DNA from: Azospirillaceae bacterium | Lineage (GTDB): Bacteria > Pseudomonadota > Alphaproteobacteria > Azospirillales > Azospirillaceae | Direction: 5' to 3' | Length of the DNA: 64,000 nt | NCBI GenBank assembly: GCA_031291675.1 | Contig: JARLIO010000001.1 | Coordinates: 1 to 64,000 of the forward strand | In this document: in pieces, positions 8,515 to 17,295 of the stretch | How the letters are laid out: each line of letters opens with the position of its first letter | Numbering within the stretch: the first letter of the stretch is position 1 | Made by a program: the position numbers and the translations under genes | Notes under the pieces: generated by a model | Seen by the model: the letters and a program-made list of their open reading frames with translations, nothing else | The model's database searches: none | Told to the model about the DNA's origin: nothing

Positions 8515-9546
8515 ATGCCGTCGCTGCTCGGCGCCCTGGTCGGCGATTGCGAAATCGAAGCCCTGTTTTCGGACGAGGCCGATCTCGCCGCAATGCTGCG
8601 AACCGAAGCCGCCCTGGCCGCAGCCGAAGCCGAGGCCGGCCTGGTTTCCGTCGAAGCGGCGGCCCGTATCGCCGCGGTGTGTGCCGTGTTCCGGCCGGAT
8701 CGGGACGATTTGGCCCAGGGCGTGGCGCGCGACGGGGTCGTGATCCCCGCGCTGATCGCGCAGCTCCGCGCCGCCGTGGGCGTCCCCCACGCGGACGCGG
8801 TCCACCGCGGTGCCACCAGCCAGGACATCATCGACACCAGCCTGATTTTGCGGCTCAAACCAGCCCTCGATCTGCTGGAACGCCGGCTCGACGCCATCGG
8901 GACCGCTCTGGCGACGCTCGGGATCGCGGAGGGAGCGCGCCCCCTTCTGGCCCATACCCGGATGCAGGCGGCGCTGCCCTTCACCGTCGCCGACAAGATC
9001 GCGACCTGGGCGGCACCGCTGATGCGTCACAAGGCGCGGTTGGCCGAGATCCGGCCGCGGCTGCTGGTGGTGCAACTCGGCGGCCCGGTCGGGACGCGGG
9101 CGGAATTGGCCGGCCAGGGCGACGCGGTCACCCGGGCTCTGGCCGGCCGCCTTGACCTTGGCGCGGCGCCGCCCTGGCATTCGCAACGCGATGCGATCGT
9201 CGAATGTGGCGGGTGGTTCGCCCTGGTGTCGGGTACCTTCGGCAAGATCGGACAGGATATCGCGCTACTGGCCCAGAGCGAGGTCGGCGCCGTCAGGATT
9301 GCCGGTGCCGGCGCATCCTCCGCGATGGCGCACAAGCGCAATCCGGTGGCGGCCGAGATCCTGGTGGCCCTCGCGCGCTTCAATGCCGGCCTGTCCGGGA
9401 CCCTGCAGCAGGCGCTGGTTCACGAGAATGAACGTTCCGGCGCCGCCTGGACGCTGGAATGGATGGTCCTGCCGCCGATGGCGGTGACCGCCGGTGCCTC
9501 GCTGCGGATGGCGTCGCGGTTGTTGAAGGAGCTGAGCTTTGCCTGA
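8515..9546 (+). CDS. pcaB: 3-carboxy-cis,cis-muconate cycloisomerase
   Basis: Belongs to the fumarase/aspartase superfamily. The signature loop is GASSAMAHKRNPVAAE, with the usual SSxMPxKxNP seen as SSAMAHKRNP. The region GATSQDIIDTSLILRL is also conserved. It lactonises beta-carboxymuconate to 4-carboxymuconolactone, the step between PcaHG and PcaC. At 343 residues it is the short form typical of Rhizobiales and relatives rather than the ~450-residue pseudomonad form. The start lies two bases after the pcaD stop. Confidence 0.93.
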   Translation: MPSLLGALVGDCEIEALFSDEADLAAMLRTEAALAAAEAEAGLVSVEAAARIAAVCAVFRPDRDDLAQGVARDGVVIPALIAQLRAAVGVPHADAVHRGATSQDIIDTSLILRLKPALDLLERRLDAIGTALATLGIAEGARPLLAHTRMQAALPFTVADKIATWAAPLMRHKARLAEIRPRLLVVQLGGPVGTRAELAGQGDAVTRALAGRLDLGAAPPWHSQRDAIVECGGWFALVSGTFGKIGQDIALLAQSEVGAVRIAGAGASSAMAHKRNPVAAEILVALARFNAGLSGTLQQALVHENERSGAAWTLEWMVLPPMAVTAGASLRMASRLLKELSFA

Positions 9547-9565
9547 ACCTCAACAAGGGGATCCC

Positions 9566-9735
9566 ATGTCCCGCGACCCGGTCGTCATCACGGTCGCCGA
9601 AGGACGGCGTGTTGTTCCCGGCAGTACCTGGACCGCGACCGGGACCGGCTGGCCGCCGACGCGGTCGCCACGGCGGGTCGGACGGTCGCGACGCCGACGG
9701 AGGCCCGGGCCCTGTTGGGCCTGCCCGCGGCCTGA
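9566..9735 (+). pseudogene. remnant of a beta-keto acid cleavage enzyme (BKACE, DUF849), internally deleted and frameshifted
   Basis: After the pcaB stop, an ATG at 9566 opens MSRDPVVITVA, which resembles the N-terminus of DUF849/BKACE proteins. Reading on in another frame gives QYLDRDRDRLAAD, then VATAGRTVATPTEARALLGL to a TGA at 9733-9735, which resembles the C-terminal end of the same family. About 250 central residues are missing. BKACE enzymes cleave 3-oxo acids with acetyl-CoA, and 3-oxoadipate is a substrate of one subgroup, so an intact copy would have completed this pathway. The identification rests on memory of the family ends. Confidence 0.6.
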
Positions 9736-10049
9736 GGGAAGAGGGAGATGTTAGAATATCCACATTTATTGTATAGGATATTTATCACGCCACATTCGAA
9801 CGCATATGTGTGACATATCGATCAAGTTGATATTTAACCGATGATGCGATATTCGTCTATGTTACTTTATAACCATAATTTGAAGGATAATCTGTATTTC
9901 TGCGGATATCACGCGGCTCGAACGGCTACGCCTCACGCCGATCACCGCATGCAGCAGTCTTGAATTGTGATAAAAAGACCCGTAAAAGGCTTGACGAATT
10001 ATCAAAAATCGATAATCTAACGGACAATCTTTCAAGCTGGGAGGACGCA
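9736..10049. other. AT-rich intergenic region with probable promoter for the second aromatic operon
   Basis: Base composition drops sharply relative to both flanking operons. An inverted repeat, AATATCC at 9755-9761 and GGATATT at 9776-9782, could be an operator. An in-frame upstream ATG at 9960 exists, but the translated lead is lysine- and asparagine-rich and unlike the dioxygenase family. I read the region as promoter DNA. Confidence 0.5.
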
Positions 10050-10889
10050 GTGACACTGACCGCACTCAGGGCAGGCGCTTATCTTCATCATATTGCGTTC
10101 GAGAGCTCGAAGCCCCGCGAACTCGCCGCGTTCTACGCCGATGTCATGGATATGGATTTTGCGCAGGTCGGGGAGGCGGAGTTCGTTTGCGAAGGGCCGG
10201 GACGGCGGCTTGTCGCCCTGCGCGGCACCGACAAGACGCTGGCTTACGCCGGTCTCGCCTGCCGCGACGACGAGGCCCTGGCGGAGCTGAAGGCGCGCGC
10301 CGTCAGCGAAGGTCTGGAGATTTTGCCGAGCCCGTCACGCTTTTTCCAGGAGGGAGCGTTCGCTGTCCGTGATCCGGACGGTCGTATGATCGCGTTCGGC
10401 CTCGCAAAGCCCGAGACGACGCCTCGCAAGGGTCTGCGCGGCCCGACGCAGCATCTGACGTTCGCCTCGCATGATGTCGCGGCCTTCATGGATTTCTACC
10501 ACGGCAAGCTGGGTTTCGCGGTCTCCGATCGCGTTCGCCACGCCGATGGCCGGTTGGCGACCTGCTTCACCCGCTCGAACCAGGAACATCATACGATCGC
10601 CTGCTTCAAATCGGACCGGGTCGGCGTCGATCATCATTCCTACGAAGCCGGCGAATGGGACAAGATCCGCGATTGGGCGGACCGCTTCGCAGAGCGTCAC
10701 ATCCCGCTGGTCTGGGGCCCCGGGCGGCATGGTCCGGGCAACAATCTGTTCATCTTCATCGAGGACCCCGATGGCAACTGGATCGAGGTCTCGGCCGAGC
10801 TTGAGGTGATCCACGATCGTCCGGTCAAGGACTGGCCACAGGCCGCGCGCACGCTCAATCTCTGGGGCAGGGCCATCCTTCGCTCTTGA
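10050..10889 (+). CDS. extradiol ring-cleavage dioxygenase (two-domain VOC, type I)
   Basis: Two vicinal-oxygen-chelate modules are visible. The first starts at LHHIAFES (residue 12). The second starts at QHLTFASHD and carries the metal site: His135, His195 or His196 in VDHHSYEAGEWD, and the C-terminal Glu of NWIEVSAE. This is the layout of BphC and catechol 2,3-dioxygenases, which open a catechol-type ring next to the diol using Fe(II). GTG at 10050 is preceded by GGGAGGA and starts exactly where the first module does. It heads the unit with FAH hydrolase, monooxygenase and aldehyde dehydrogenase. The exact catechol cannot be told. Confidence 0.85.
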   Translation: MTLTALRAGAYLHHIAFESSKPRELAAFYADVMDMDFAQVGEAEFVCEGPGRRLVALRGTDKTLAYAGLACRDDEALAELKARAVSEGLEILPSPSRFFQEGAFAVRDPDGRMIAFGLAKPETTPRKGLRGPTQHLTFASHDVAAFMDFYHGKLGFAVSDRVRHADGRLATCFTRSNQEHHTIACFKSDRVGVDHHSYEAGEWDKIRDWADRFAERHIPLVWGPGRHGPGNNLFIFIEDPDGNWIEVSAELEVIHDRPVKDWPQAARTLNLWGRAILRS

Positions 10890-10948
10890 AGGTTTGGCGC
10901 TCTTGAAGGTTTGGCGCTCCTGAAAGTTTGGCGCTCCTGAAAGTCTGG
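10881..10948. repeat. four tandem copies of a 17-bp unit at the 3' end of the dioxygenase gene
   Basis: Units at 10881-10897 and 10898-10914 are identical (CGCTCTTGAAGGTTTGG). Units at 10915-10931 and 10932-10948 carry two and three changes. The dioxygenase stop codon (TGA, 10887-10889) lies in unit 1, so the array has grown from the gene end into the spacer. A 17-bp period is not a multiple of three, consistent with slippage in non-coding DNA. Confidence 0.9.
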
Positions 10949-11044
10949 AAACGCTTGCGCCGGGATGGCGCAAAACGGGTCGCATGGATTGTGCTGGCGA
11001 CCAAACGGATCCTTGTGCCCTTCACTCAAACGCGGATCGCTACC

Positions 11045-11896
11045 ATGAAATTCGTAAGCTACACACGTTGCGGTGTATCAGGTTTCGGCGCGGCCGTCGG
11101 CGGCGGCTATGTGGACCTGACCGGTCGGCTCGGCGAGGGCATCGTCAACTTGAAGCAGGCGATTGCCGCAGAAAAATTGGGCGCGGCCACAACCTATCTA
11201 GCAGGTCGTTCGACGGAATTCACCGAGGCCGATATAAGTCTCCTCCCCGTTATTCCCGATCCTGGAAAGATCCTGTGCATTGGGCTCAACTATGAAACGC
11301 ATCGGGCCGAGACCAGGCGGCCGGACGCCAAATTTCCCACTGTTTTCACCCGTTTCGCCGATACACAGGTCGCGCACGGCCAGCCGCTGCTTCGCCCGCG
11401 GGTCAGTGACATGTTCGATTTTGAAGGCGAACTCGCTGTCGTCATCGGGCGCGGCGGCCGCTACATCGCGGAAGAGACGGCCATGGCGCATGTCGCCGGC
11501 TATGCCTGCTACAATGACGCGACCGCCCGCGACTGGCAGCGGCATACCCACCAGTTCACCCCTGGCAAGAACTTCCCCGCGACCGGTGCTTTCGGGCCGG
11601 CGTTGGTAACGCCGGACGAGGTGGGCGATTACACGCGGCTGCCGATTGTCACCCGCCTCAACGGTACGGTCATGCAGCAGGCGACGCTGGCGGACCTGAT
11701 CTTTCCGATCGCCCGGCTCATCGCCTACTGCTCGTCCTTCACACCGCTTTCCCCGGGCGACGTGATCCTCACGGGCACGCCCGGCGGGGTCGGCGACCGG
11801 CGTGAACCGCCCGTCTTCATGAAGCCCGGCGACGTCTTCGACGTCGAAATCGGTGTCGTCGGCCGGCTGGTCAATCCGATCGGCCAGGAAGGCTAG
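11045..11896 (+). CDS. fumarylacetoacetate hydrolase (FAH)-family protein
   Basis: This 283-residue protein has the FAH core: PDPGKILCIGLNY, the metal-binding DFEGELAVVIG, the GYACYNDATARDWQ block and the DVILTGTPGGVG loop. Members hydrolyse or isomerise 2,4-dioxo acids and ring-cleavage products (acylpyruvases, hydroxymuconate hydratases or isomerases, fumarylacetoacetases). Lying 155 bp after the extradiol dioxygenase, it probably handles that enzyme's ring-fission product. The ATG at 11045 is chosen because MKFVSYT is the usual FAH start; the longer frame would begin inside the tandem repeat. Confidence 0.87.
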   Translation: MKFVSYTRCGVSGFGAAVGGGYVDLTGRLGEGIVNLKQAIAAEKLGAATTYLAGRSTEFTEADISLLPVIPDPGKILCIGLNYETHRAETRRPDAKFPTVFTRFADTQVAHGQPLLRPRVSDMFDFEGELAVVIGRGGRYIAEETAMAHVAGYACYNDATARDWQRHTHQFTPGKNFPATGAFGPALVTPDEVGDYTRLPIVTRLNGTVMQQATLADLIFPIARLIAYCSSFTPLSPGDVILTGTPGGVGDRREPPVFMKPGDVFDVEIGVVGRLVNPIGQEG

Positions 11897-11905
11897 GGGA
11901 AGACG

Positions 11906-13537
11906 ATGGCTCTCGCAACGGACGTGACGATTGTCGGCGCGGGTCCCACGGGCCTGGCGCTTGCCAATCTCCTGGGCGGCATGGGCGTGAAGACCACCCT
12001 CGTCGAGCGCAATCGCTCGACGGTCGAGGAACCGCGCGCCGTGTCGATCGACGATGAATCGATGCGGACACTACAGGCGATCGGTCTGCATGAGGTCGTG
12101 GAGGCGATCGTCGCCAAAGGATACGGCTCGCGGTATCTGTCGCCGAGCCGGCAGTGTTTCGCGGTCGTCGATCCGGTCACGCGCGACTATGGGTTCGAGA
12201 AGCGCAACGGGTTCCAGCAACCGGCACTCGAGGCCGTGCTGCGCCGGGGCCTCGATCGCTACCCGAATGTGCGCCAGATCTTCGGGGGAGAACTGATTGA
12301 CTTCCACCAGACCGCCGACAGTGTTTTCGCCAACATCCGGCAGTCCGACGGCGGAGTCATCGCCATCACCTCTTCCTATCTGGTTGGCAGCGACGGCGGT
12401 CGTTCGACGGTGCGCAAGCAGTTGGAGATTCCGCTGGACGGATCGACATTCGCACAGGCTTGGCTGATCGTCGATCTGGTCCGCACCGAAAATCGGTTTC
12501 GCCATACCGAAGTGTTTTGCGATCCGCACCGTCCATGCATCTCGCTTCCCGGGCCCGATCGCATTCGGCGCTACGAATTCATGTTGAAGCCGGGCGAGGA
12601 TGAACCGCAGGCGACGGAGGAGCAATTCGTCCGCGATTTGCTGGAAAGGGTCGGCCCGGACCGGGATATGGAGCTGCGGCGGGTCAGGGTCTACACATTT
12701 CATGCCCGGATCGCGGCGCAATGGCGGCGTGGCCGCGTCTTTCTTGCCGGCGACGCCGCCCATCTCACGCCGCCATTCGCGGGTCAGGGTATGAACAGCG
12801 GCATCCGCGATGCCCACAATCTCGGTTGGAAGCTGGCCGAGGCACTGGCAATGCCCGATCCGGTCGCCCTGCTCGACAGCTATGAAGCGGAACGCAAGCC
12901 GCATGCCTGGGAAATGATCGGGCTCGCCCTGCGCATGGGGCAGGTGATGATGCCGGCATCGCACTGGCAGGCTTTTCTGGTGCGAACCGGCTTCCGTATC
13001 CTCGGACTCTATCCTCCTGCTCGCGACTACGTTGCGCAGATGAGATACAAGCCGAAGCCGCGCTTCCGGACGGGGCTGTTCTGGAGCGACGGACGAAAAG
13101 AGCGCCGGACGCTCGTCGGTCGGCTCTTGCCGCAGCCGACAGTCGAAGCGCCCGACCGGTCGCGGTATCTGCTCGATGCCGTGCTGCCCGACATGCCGGT
13201 CGTTCTGGTCTTCGATGAATATCCTGATCGGGTCTTGTCGGTCGCGGATCGAATGGCTTTGGAGGCCGCCGGCGCCGCCGTGGTGGGTTTAACGCCGGAG
13301 TGGATGAATCCGGTCGCCGGCGGCTTCCCGGTCGTTCGCGACGTCTCGCGTCTATTCAGCGCCGAGCCGCCACGATCCTACCTCGGTTCGGCGTTCCTGC
13401 TGCGGCGCGACCGCTATGTTGCGGCGGTGGTTGCGGCGTCAGACGCCGGCGACCTCGTCGACAAGATCAGCGCCATCCGGGCGCCGGCACCGGCCGTGAC
13501 CGTTGCCAAGGCCCAGGCGTACGTCGCCAGCGCTTGA
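11906..13537 (+). CDS. FAD-dependent aromatic monooxygenase, MhpA-like
   Basis: This class A flavoprotein hydroxylase of 543 residues has the dinucleotide motif GAGPTGLALANLL at residue 11, the DG motif GSDGGRSTVRK near 160 and the second FAD motif GDAAHLTPPFAGQGMN near 286. A thioredoxin-like C-terminal domain follows, as in MhpA (3-(3-hydroxyphenyl)propionate hydroxylase) and related phenol hydroxylases. It would hydroxylate a phenolic acid to the catechol cleaved by the dioxygenase two genes upstream. RBS AGGGGAAG; it starts nine bases after the FAH stop, so it is clearly co-transcribed. Confidence 0.88.
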   Translation: MALATDVTIVGAGPTGLALANLLGGMGVKTTLVERNRSTVEEPRAVSIDDESMRTLQAIGLHEVVEAIVAKGYGSRYLSPSRQCFAVVDPVTRDYGFEKRNGFQQPALEAVLRRGLDRYPNVRQIFGGELIDFHQTADSVFANIRQSDGGVIAITSSYLVGSDGGRSTVRKQLEIPLDGSTFAQAWLIVDLVRTENRFRHTEVFCDPHRPCISLPGPDRIRRYEFMLKPGEDEPQATEEQFVRDLLERVGPDRDMELRRVRVYTFHARIAAQWRRGRVFLAGDAAHLTPPFAGQGMNSGIRDAHNLGWKLAEALAMPDPVALLDSYEAERKPHAWEMIGLALRMGQVMMPASHWQAFLVRTGFRILGLYPPARDYVAQMRYKPKPRFRTGLFWSDGRKERRTLVGRLLPQPTVEAPDRSRYLLDAVLPDMPVVLVFDEYPDRVLSVADRMALEAAGAAVVGLTPEWMNPVAGGFPVVRDVSRLFSAEPPRSYLGSAFLLRRDRYVAAVVAASDAGDLVDKISAIRAPAPAVTVAKAQAYVASA

Positions 13538-13595
13538 GCGCAGCCCGAAAAAGCAAATGAACATCGCGCAGAACCAAGAACAGATGGAGGAATTG

Positions 13596-15110
13596 ATGTC
13601 GGCAGCAACCACCAATGCCGCAGTCGCGCTCAAAGCAGATCGCGCGGACACCAGCGGCGCAGAGCGTGTCGGGCTCCTGATCGGCGGCGCGAGCCGCGCC
13701 GCGGCAACAGGGGCGGTCTTCGCGAGACGAAACCCGGTCTCGGGCGAGGTTGTCACTGTGGCAGCCGCGGCATCAATCCGCGATGTCGATGCCGCCGTGA
13801 CCGCCGCGGCCGCGGCTTTTCCCGCGTGGTCGCAGCAGGGACCGGGTGAACGGCGGCGGCGGCTGTTGCTGGCGGCCGACGGCATGGAACGGCGGCTCGA
13901 CGACTTCGTCGGCCGGATGATGCGCGAAACCGGTGCCACGCGTGGCTGGTCGATGTTCAACGTCTTCGAGGCCGCGCGCATGCTGCGCGAAGCCGCCTCC
14001 ATGACCACTCAGATCACCGGTGAGGTGATCCCCTCGGACCTGCCCGGAAATGTCGCCTACGGCGTGCGCCGTCCCGTTGGCGTCCTGGTCGGCATCGCAC
14101 CGTGGAACGCGCCGATTATCCTCGGAACCCGCGCGATCGCCATGCCGCTCGCCTGCGGCAACACCGTCATTCTCAAAGCATCGGAAGCCTGCCCCGGCCT
14201 GCAGGTGTTGATCGGCGACGTGCTGCAGGAAGCCGGGCTCGGCGACGGTATCGTCAATGTGCTGACCCATGCACCCGAGGACGCCGCTGCGGTCGTCGAC
14301 CGGCTGATCTCACACCCTTTGACCAGGCGGATCAATTTCACCGGCTCGACACGGGTTGGGCGGATCATCGCCGAGAAGGCCGGCCGAGCGCTGAAACCAG
14401 TCCTGCTCGAGCTCGGCGGCAAGGCGCCAATGGTGGTTCTGGACGACGCCGATCTCGACCAGGCCGTCGACGCCGCAATCTTTGGCGCCTTCATGAACCA
14501 GGGTCAGATCTGCATGTCGACGGAGCGGATCGTCGTGACCGCGGGCATCGCGGATGGCTTCGTCGCGCAATTCGCCGCGCGCGCCGCCAATCTGGCCGTC
14601 GCCGACCCGCTTGTGGCGGATGCGCCACTCGGAGCGTTGGTTGATCTTGCTGCGGCCGCGCGGGTCAGCGAACTCGTCGCCGACGCCCAGGCCAGGGGTG
14701 CCGTCATCGCCGCGGGCGGTACGCGCACGGGCGTCCTCATGGCCGCCACGGTTGTCGATCGGGTAACGCCCGAGATGCGCATTTATCACGAGGAAAGTTT
14801 CGGGCCCGTGACGACGATTGTCCGTGTCGCCGATGATGCCGAAGCCGTGCGGGTCGCGAACGATACCGAATTCGGGCTCTCCGCGGCGGTGTTCAGCCGC
14901 GACATCGTCCGCGCCATGGCGGTCGCCCGGCAGATCGACAGTGGCATCTGCCACATCAACGGTCCAACCGTGCATGACGAGCCGCAGATGCCGTTTGGTG
15001 GCACCAAGGCGTCGGGATACGGCCGGTTCGGCGGCAAAGCGGGCATCGCCGAATTCACCGAGTTGCGGTGGCTGAGCGTGCAGACCACGCCGCGGCACTA
15101 CCCATTCTGA
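13596..15110 (+). CDS. aldehyde dehydrogenase, salicylaldehyde/vanillin-type
   Basis: This 504-residue NAD(P)-dependent dehydrogenase has the cofactor region VGIAPWNAPIILGTRA, general base Glu in LLELGGKAPM and nucleophile Cys in QGQICMSTER. The unusual stretch AYGVRRPVGVLVGIAPWNAP is shared with salicylaldehyde (NahF/DoxF) and vanillin (LigV/Vdh) dehydrogenases, so an aromatic aldehyde is the likely substrate. ATG at 13596 has GGAGGA 5-10 bases upstream. With the coniferyl-alcohol-dehydrogenase-like SDR at 20 kb it suggests side-chain oxidation of a lignin-type aromatic (inference). Confidence 0.88.
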   Translation: MSAATTNAAVALKADRADTSGAERVGLLIGGASRAAATGAVFARRNPVSGEVVTVAAAASIRDVDAAVTAAAAAFPAWSQQGPGERRRRLLLAADGMERRLDDFVGRMMRETGATRGWSMFNVFEAARMLREAASMTTQITGEVIPSDLPGNVAYGVRRPVGVLVGIAPWNAPIILGTRAIAMPLACGNTVILKASEACPGLQVLIGDVLQEAGLGDGIVNVLTHAPEDAAAVVDRLISHPLTRRINFTGSTRVGRIIAEKAGRALKPVLLELGGKAPMVVLDDADLDQAVDAAIFGAFMNQGQICMSTERIVVTAGIADGFVAQFAARAANLAVADPLVADAPLGALVDLAAAARVSELVADAQARGAVIAAGGTRTGVLMAATVVDRVTPEMRIYHEESFGPVTTIVRVADDAEAVRVANDTEFGLSAAVFSRDIVRAMAVARQIDSGICHINGPTVHDEPQMPFGGTKASGYGRFGGKAGIAEFTELRWLSVQTTPRHYPF

Positions 15111-15193
15111 GCCCAAAGCCTTCGGTCAAGCCGGACCGGGAAGCCGGCAGACCACAAAGAGCAAATAATCAGCAAAAAGCAGGGGGGGAACGC

Positions 15194-16483
15194 ATGTCAC
15201 AGCAATCCATCGCCGCAGGACTCAGTCGTCGTCGCCTCATCAAGGCGGGAGCGGCAGCCGCTGTCCTGCCGGCCGTGTTCCGGATCGGTCCGAGCCACGC
15301 GGCCGACGTCATCCGCATCGGCCATGTCGCGCCACTGACCGGCCCGCTCGCCGCCTTCGGCGAACCGGTCCCCTACGTGCTGCAGCAGATGGCCAACCGG
15401 TTCAAGAATGGGCTCAATGTCGGCGGCAAGACATACGCCATCGAAATCCTCAACCGCGACACCGAGTCCAACGCCAATCGCGCCTCCGAGGTGACCGCCG
15501 ACCTGATCCTGCGCGACGAGGTGAGGCTGCTCCTCGCCGCCTCGACCTTTGAAACCGTGAACCCCGTCGCCGATCAGGCGGAACTCAACGGTGTGCCCGG
15601 CGTCACCGCCGACTGTCCCTGGCAGTCCTACATCTTCGGACGCCACGGCGATCCGAAGAAGGGGTTCACCTGGACCTATCATTTTTTCTGGGGACTGGAG
15701 GACGCGACCGCCACCTATGTCGGTCTGTGGAAGTCGGTGGACACCAATAAGATCGTCGGCGGTCTCTTTCCCAACGACGCCGACGGCAACGCCTGGGGCG
15801 ATCCGGACCATCCCGGCGCCTTGAAGCAGAGCTGCGCGCGCAATGGCTTCAAGCTCATCGATGGCGGCCGCTTCACGCCCGGTATCGAAGACTATTCAGC
15901 ACAGATCTCAGCCTTCCAGAAGGCTGGCGTCGATATTGTCTCAGGCGTTCTGGCACCGCCGGATTTCGGGGTGTTCTGGCAGCAGGCCGCACAGCAGAAA
16001 TTCAGACCGAAGATCGTCACCGTCGCCAAGGCATTGTTGTTCCCGAGCGTCATCACCGCCATTGGCGATCGGGCTGACGGGCTGTCGACGGAGGTCTGGT
16101 GGTCACCCAATCACCCCTTCAAATCGGGCCTGACCGGGGAAAGTGCCCATGATATGAACGCGGCCTATGAGAAGGCGACCAGCCGGCCCTGGACCCAGCC
16201 CATGGGCTTCAAACACGCGCTGTTCGAGGTTGCCGCCGATGTGCTTGGCCGCACGGCCAATGTCGATGATCCCGCCAGCATCCTGGACGCGCTCAAGACC
16301 ACCAATTACGCCTCGGTGGTTGGACTGATCCGCTGGAACAATCCGGAGCTGAAGAACATCTGCAAGACCCCGGTCGTCGCCGGGCAATGGGTAAAGGGGC
16401 CGAAGGGCTTCGAGCTCGTCATCTGCGACAATTCCAGTGCGCCGCAAATCCCGGTTGCCGGCAAGCTGCGCCTGCTCAGTTGA
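15194..16483 (+). CDS. ABC transporter substrate-binding protein, liv/HAAT type, Tat-exported
   Basis: This 429-residue periplasmic-binding protein has a twin-arginine signal (LSRRRLIKAGAAAAV, cleavage probably after PSHA). The mature start ADVIRIGHVAPLTGPLAAFG is the classical hydrophobic-amino-acid-transporter pattern. Relatives bind amino acids, amides or aromatic acids. It lies directly between the aldehyde dehydrogenase and the liv-type ATPase and permease genes of an aromatic catabolic operon, so an aromatic acid ligand is likely (inference). Start ATG 15194 follows AGGGGGGAA. Confidence 0.9.
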   Translation: MSQQSIAAGLSRRRLIKAGAAAAVLPAVFRIGPSHAADVIRIGHVAPLTGPLAAFGEPVPYVLQQMANRFKNGLNVGGKTYAIEILNRDTESNANRASEVTADLILRDEVRLLLAASTFETVNPVADQAELNGVPGVTADCPWQSYIFGRHGDPKKGFTWTYHFFWGLEDATATYVGLWKSVDTNKIVGGLFPNDADGNAWGDPDHPGALKQSCARNGFKLIDGGRFTPGIEDYSAQISAFQKAGVDIVSGVLAPPDFGVFWQQAAQQKFRPKIVTVAKALLFPSVITAIGDRADGLSTEVWWSPNHPFKSGLTGESAHDMNAAYEKATSRPWTQPMGFKHALFEVAADVLGRTANVDDPASILDALKTTNYASVVGLIRWNNPELKNICKTPVVAGQWVKGPKGFELVICDNSSAPQIPVAGKLRLLS

Positions 16484-16566
16484 GCCAACTCGATAGCGAC
16501 AGCATCTGCGGTGGCGGCACGCGCCGCGCCGCCGCAAGCCCATCATGCAGGCAATCGAGGACGGCC

Positions 16567-17295
16567 ATGCCCCTGCTCGAAGTAACGGCCCTGTCGAAGC
16601 ACTACGGTGCGTTGAGGGTGACCGACAACGTATCGTTCACGCTGCAGTCCGGCGCGGCGCTCGGCATCATCGGGCCGAACGGCGCGGGAAAAACCACGTT
16701 GTTCAATCTCATCGCCGGCGCGATTCAGCCGAATGCCGGCCGCATCGTCTTCGAGGGCGCGGATATTTCCGCCCTGCCGAGCCGCGAGCGCTGCCGACGC
16801 GGGATCGGACGATCGTTTCAGATCCCGCATCCTTTCGTTGGCATGACGACCTATGAAAACGTCCTGATCGGGGCGAGTTACGGCCGGGGCGCGAGCGAGC
16901 GCGCGTCAGAGGGCCGCGCGATCGAGGTCCTTTCGGCAAGCGGCCTGATGCGCAAGGCGAACGTCCTTGCCGGCAATTTGACCCTGCTCGAACGCAAGCG
17001 GCTTGAATTGGCGCGAGCGCTGGCCACCGACCCGAAACTGTTGTTGCTGGATGAAATCGCCGGCGGCCTGACCGAGCCGGAGTGCCATGAGCTGGTTGAG
17101 ACGATCCGGCATATCCGCGCCAGCGGCGTCAGCATTATCTGGATCGAACATGTCGTCCATGCGCTGCTGGCGATCGTGGACCGGATCATTGTCATCAACT
17201 TCGGTCAGAAGATCGCCGAAGGCGAGCCGCACCGCGTGATGGCCAGCGCCGAAGTCGCGGAAATCTACATGGGCCTCGACGGGGAGGCGGCGTGA
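16567..17295 (+). CDS. liv-type ABC transporter ATP-binding protein (LivG-like)
   Basis: A 242-residue ATPase with Walker A GPNGAGKTTLFNL. A degenerate signature region (NLTLLERKRLELARAL, with LTLLE in place of LSGGQ, as is usual in LivG) and Walker B KLLLLDEIAGGL are followed by the H-loop IEHVVH. It energises import by the two permeases downstream. The ATG at 16567 (MPLLEVTALSKHYG) is at the start of the domain. The stop codon overlaps the LivF start. Confidence 0.92.
   Translation: MPLLEVTALSKHYGALRVTDNVSFTLQSGAALGIIGPNGAGKTTLFNLIAGAIQPNAGRIVFEGADISALPSRERCRRGIGRSFQIPHPFVGMTTYENVLIGASYGRGASERASEGRAIEVLSASGLMRKANVLAGNLTLLERKRLELARALATDPKLLLLDEIAGGLTEPECHELVETIRHIRASGVSIIWIEHVVHALLAIVDRIIVINFGQKIAEGEPHRVMASAEVAEIYMGLDGEAA

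Noticed and set aside
10881-10948. Possible CRISPR array
   Set aside because: Units are directly adjacent 17-bp tandem copies without spacers and no cas gene is near.
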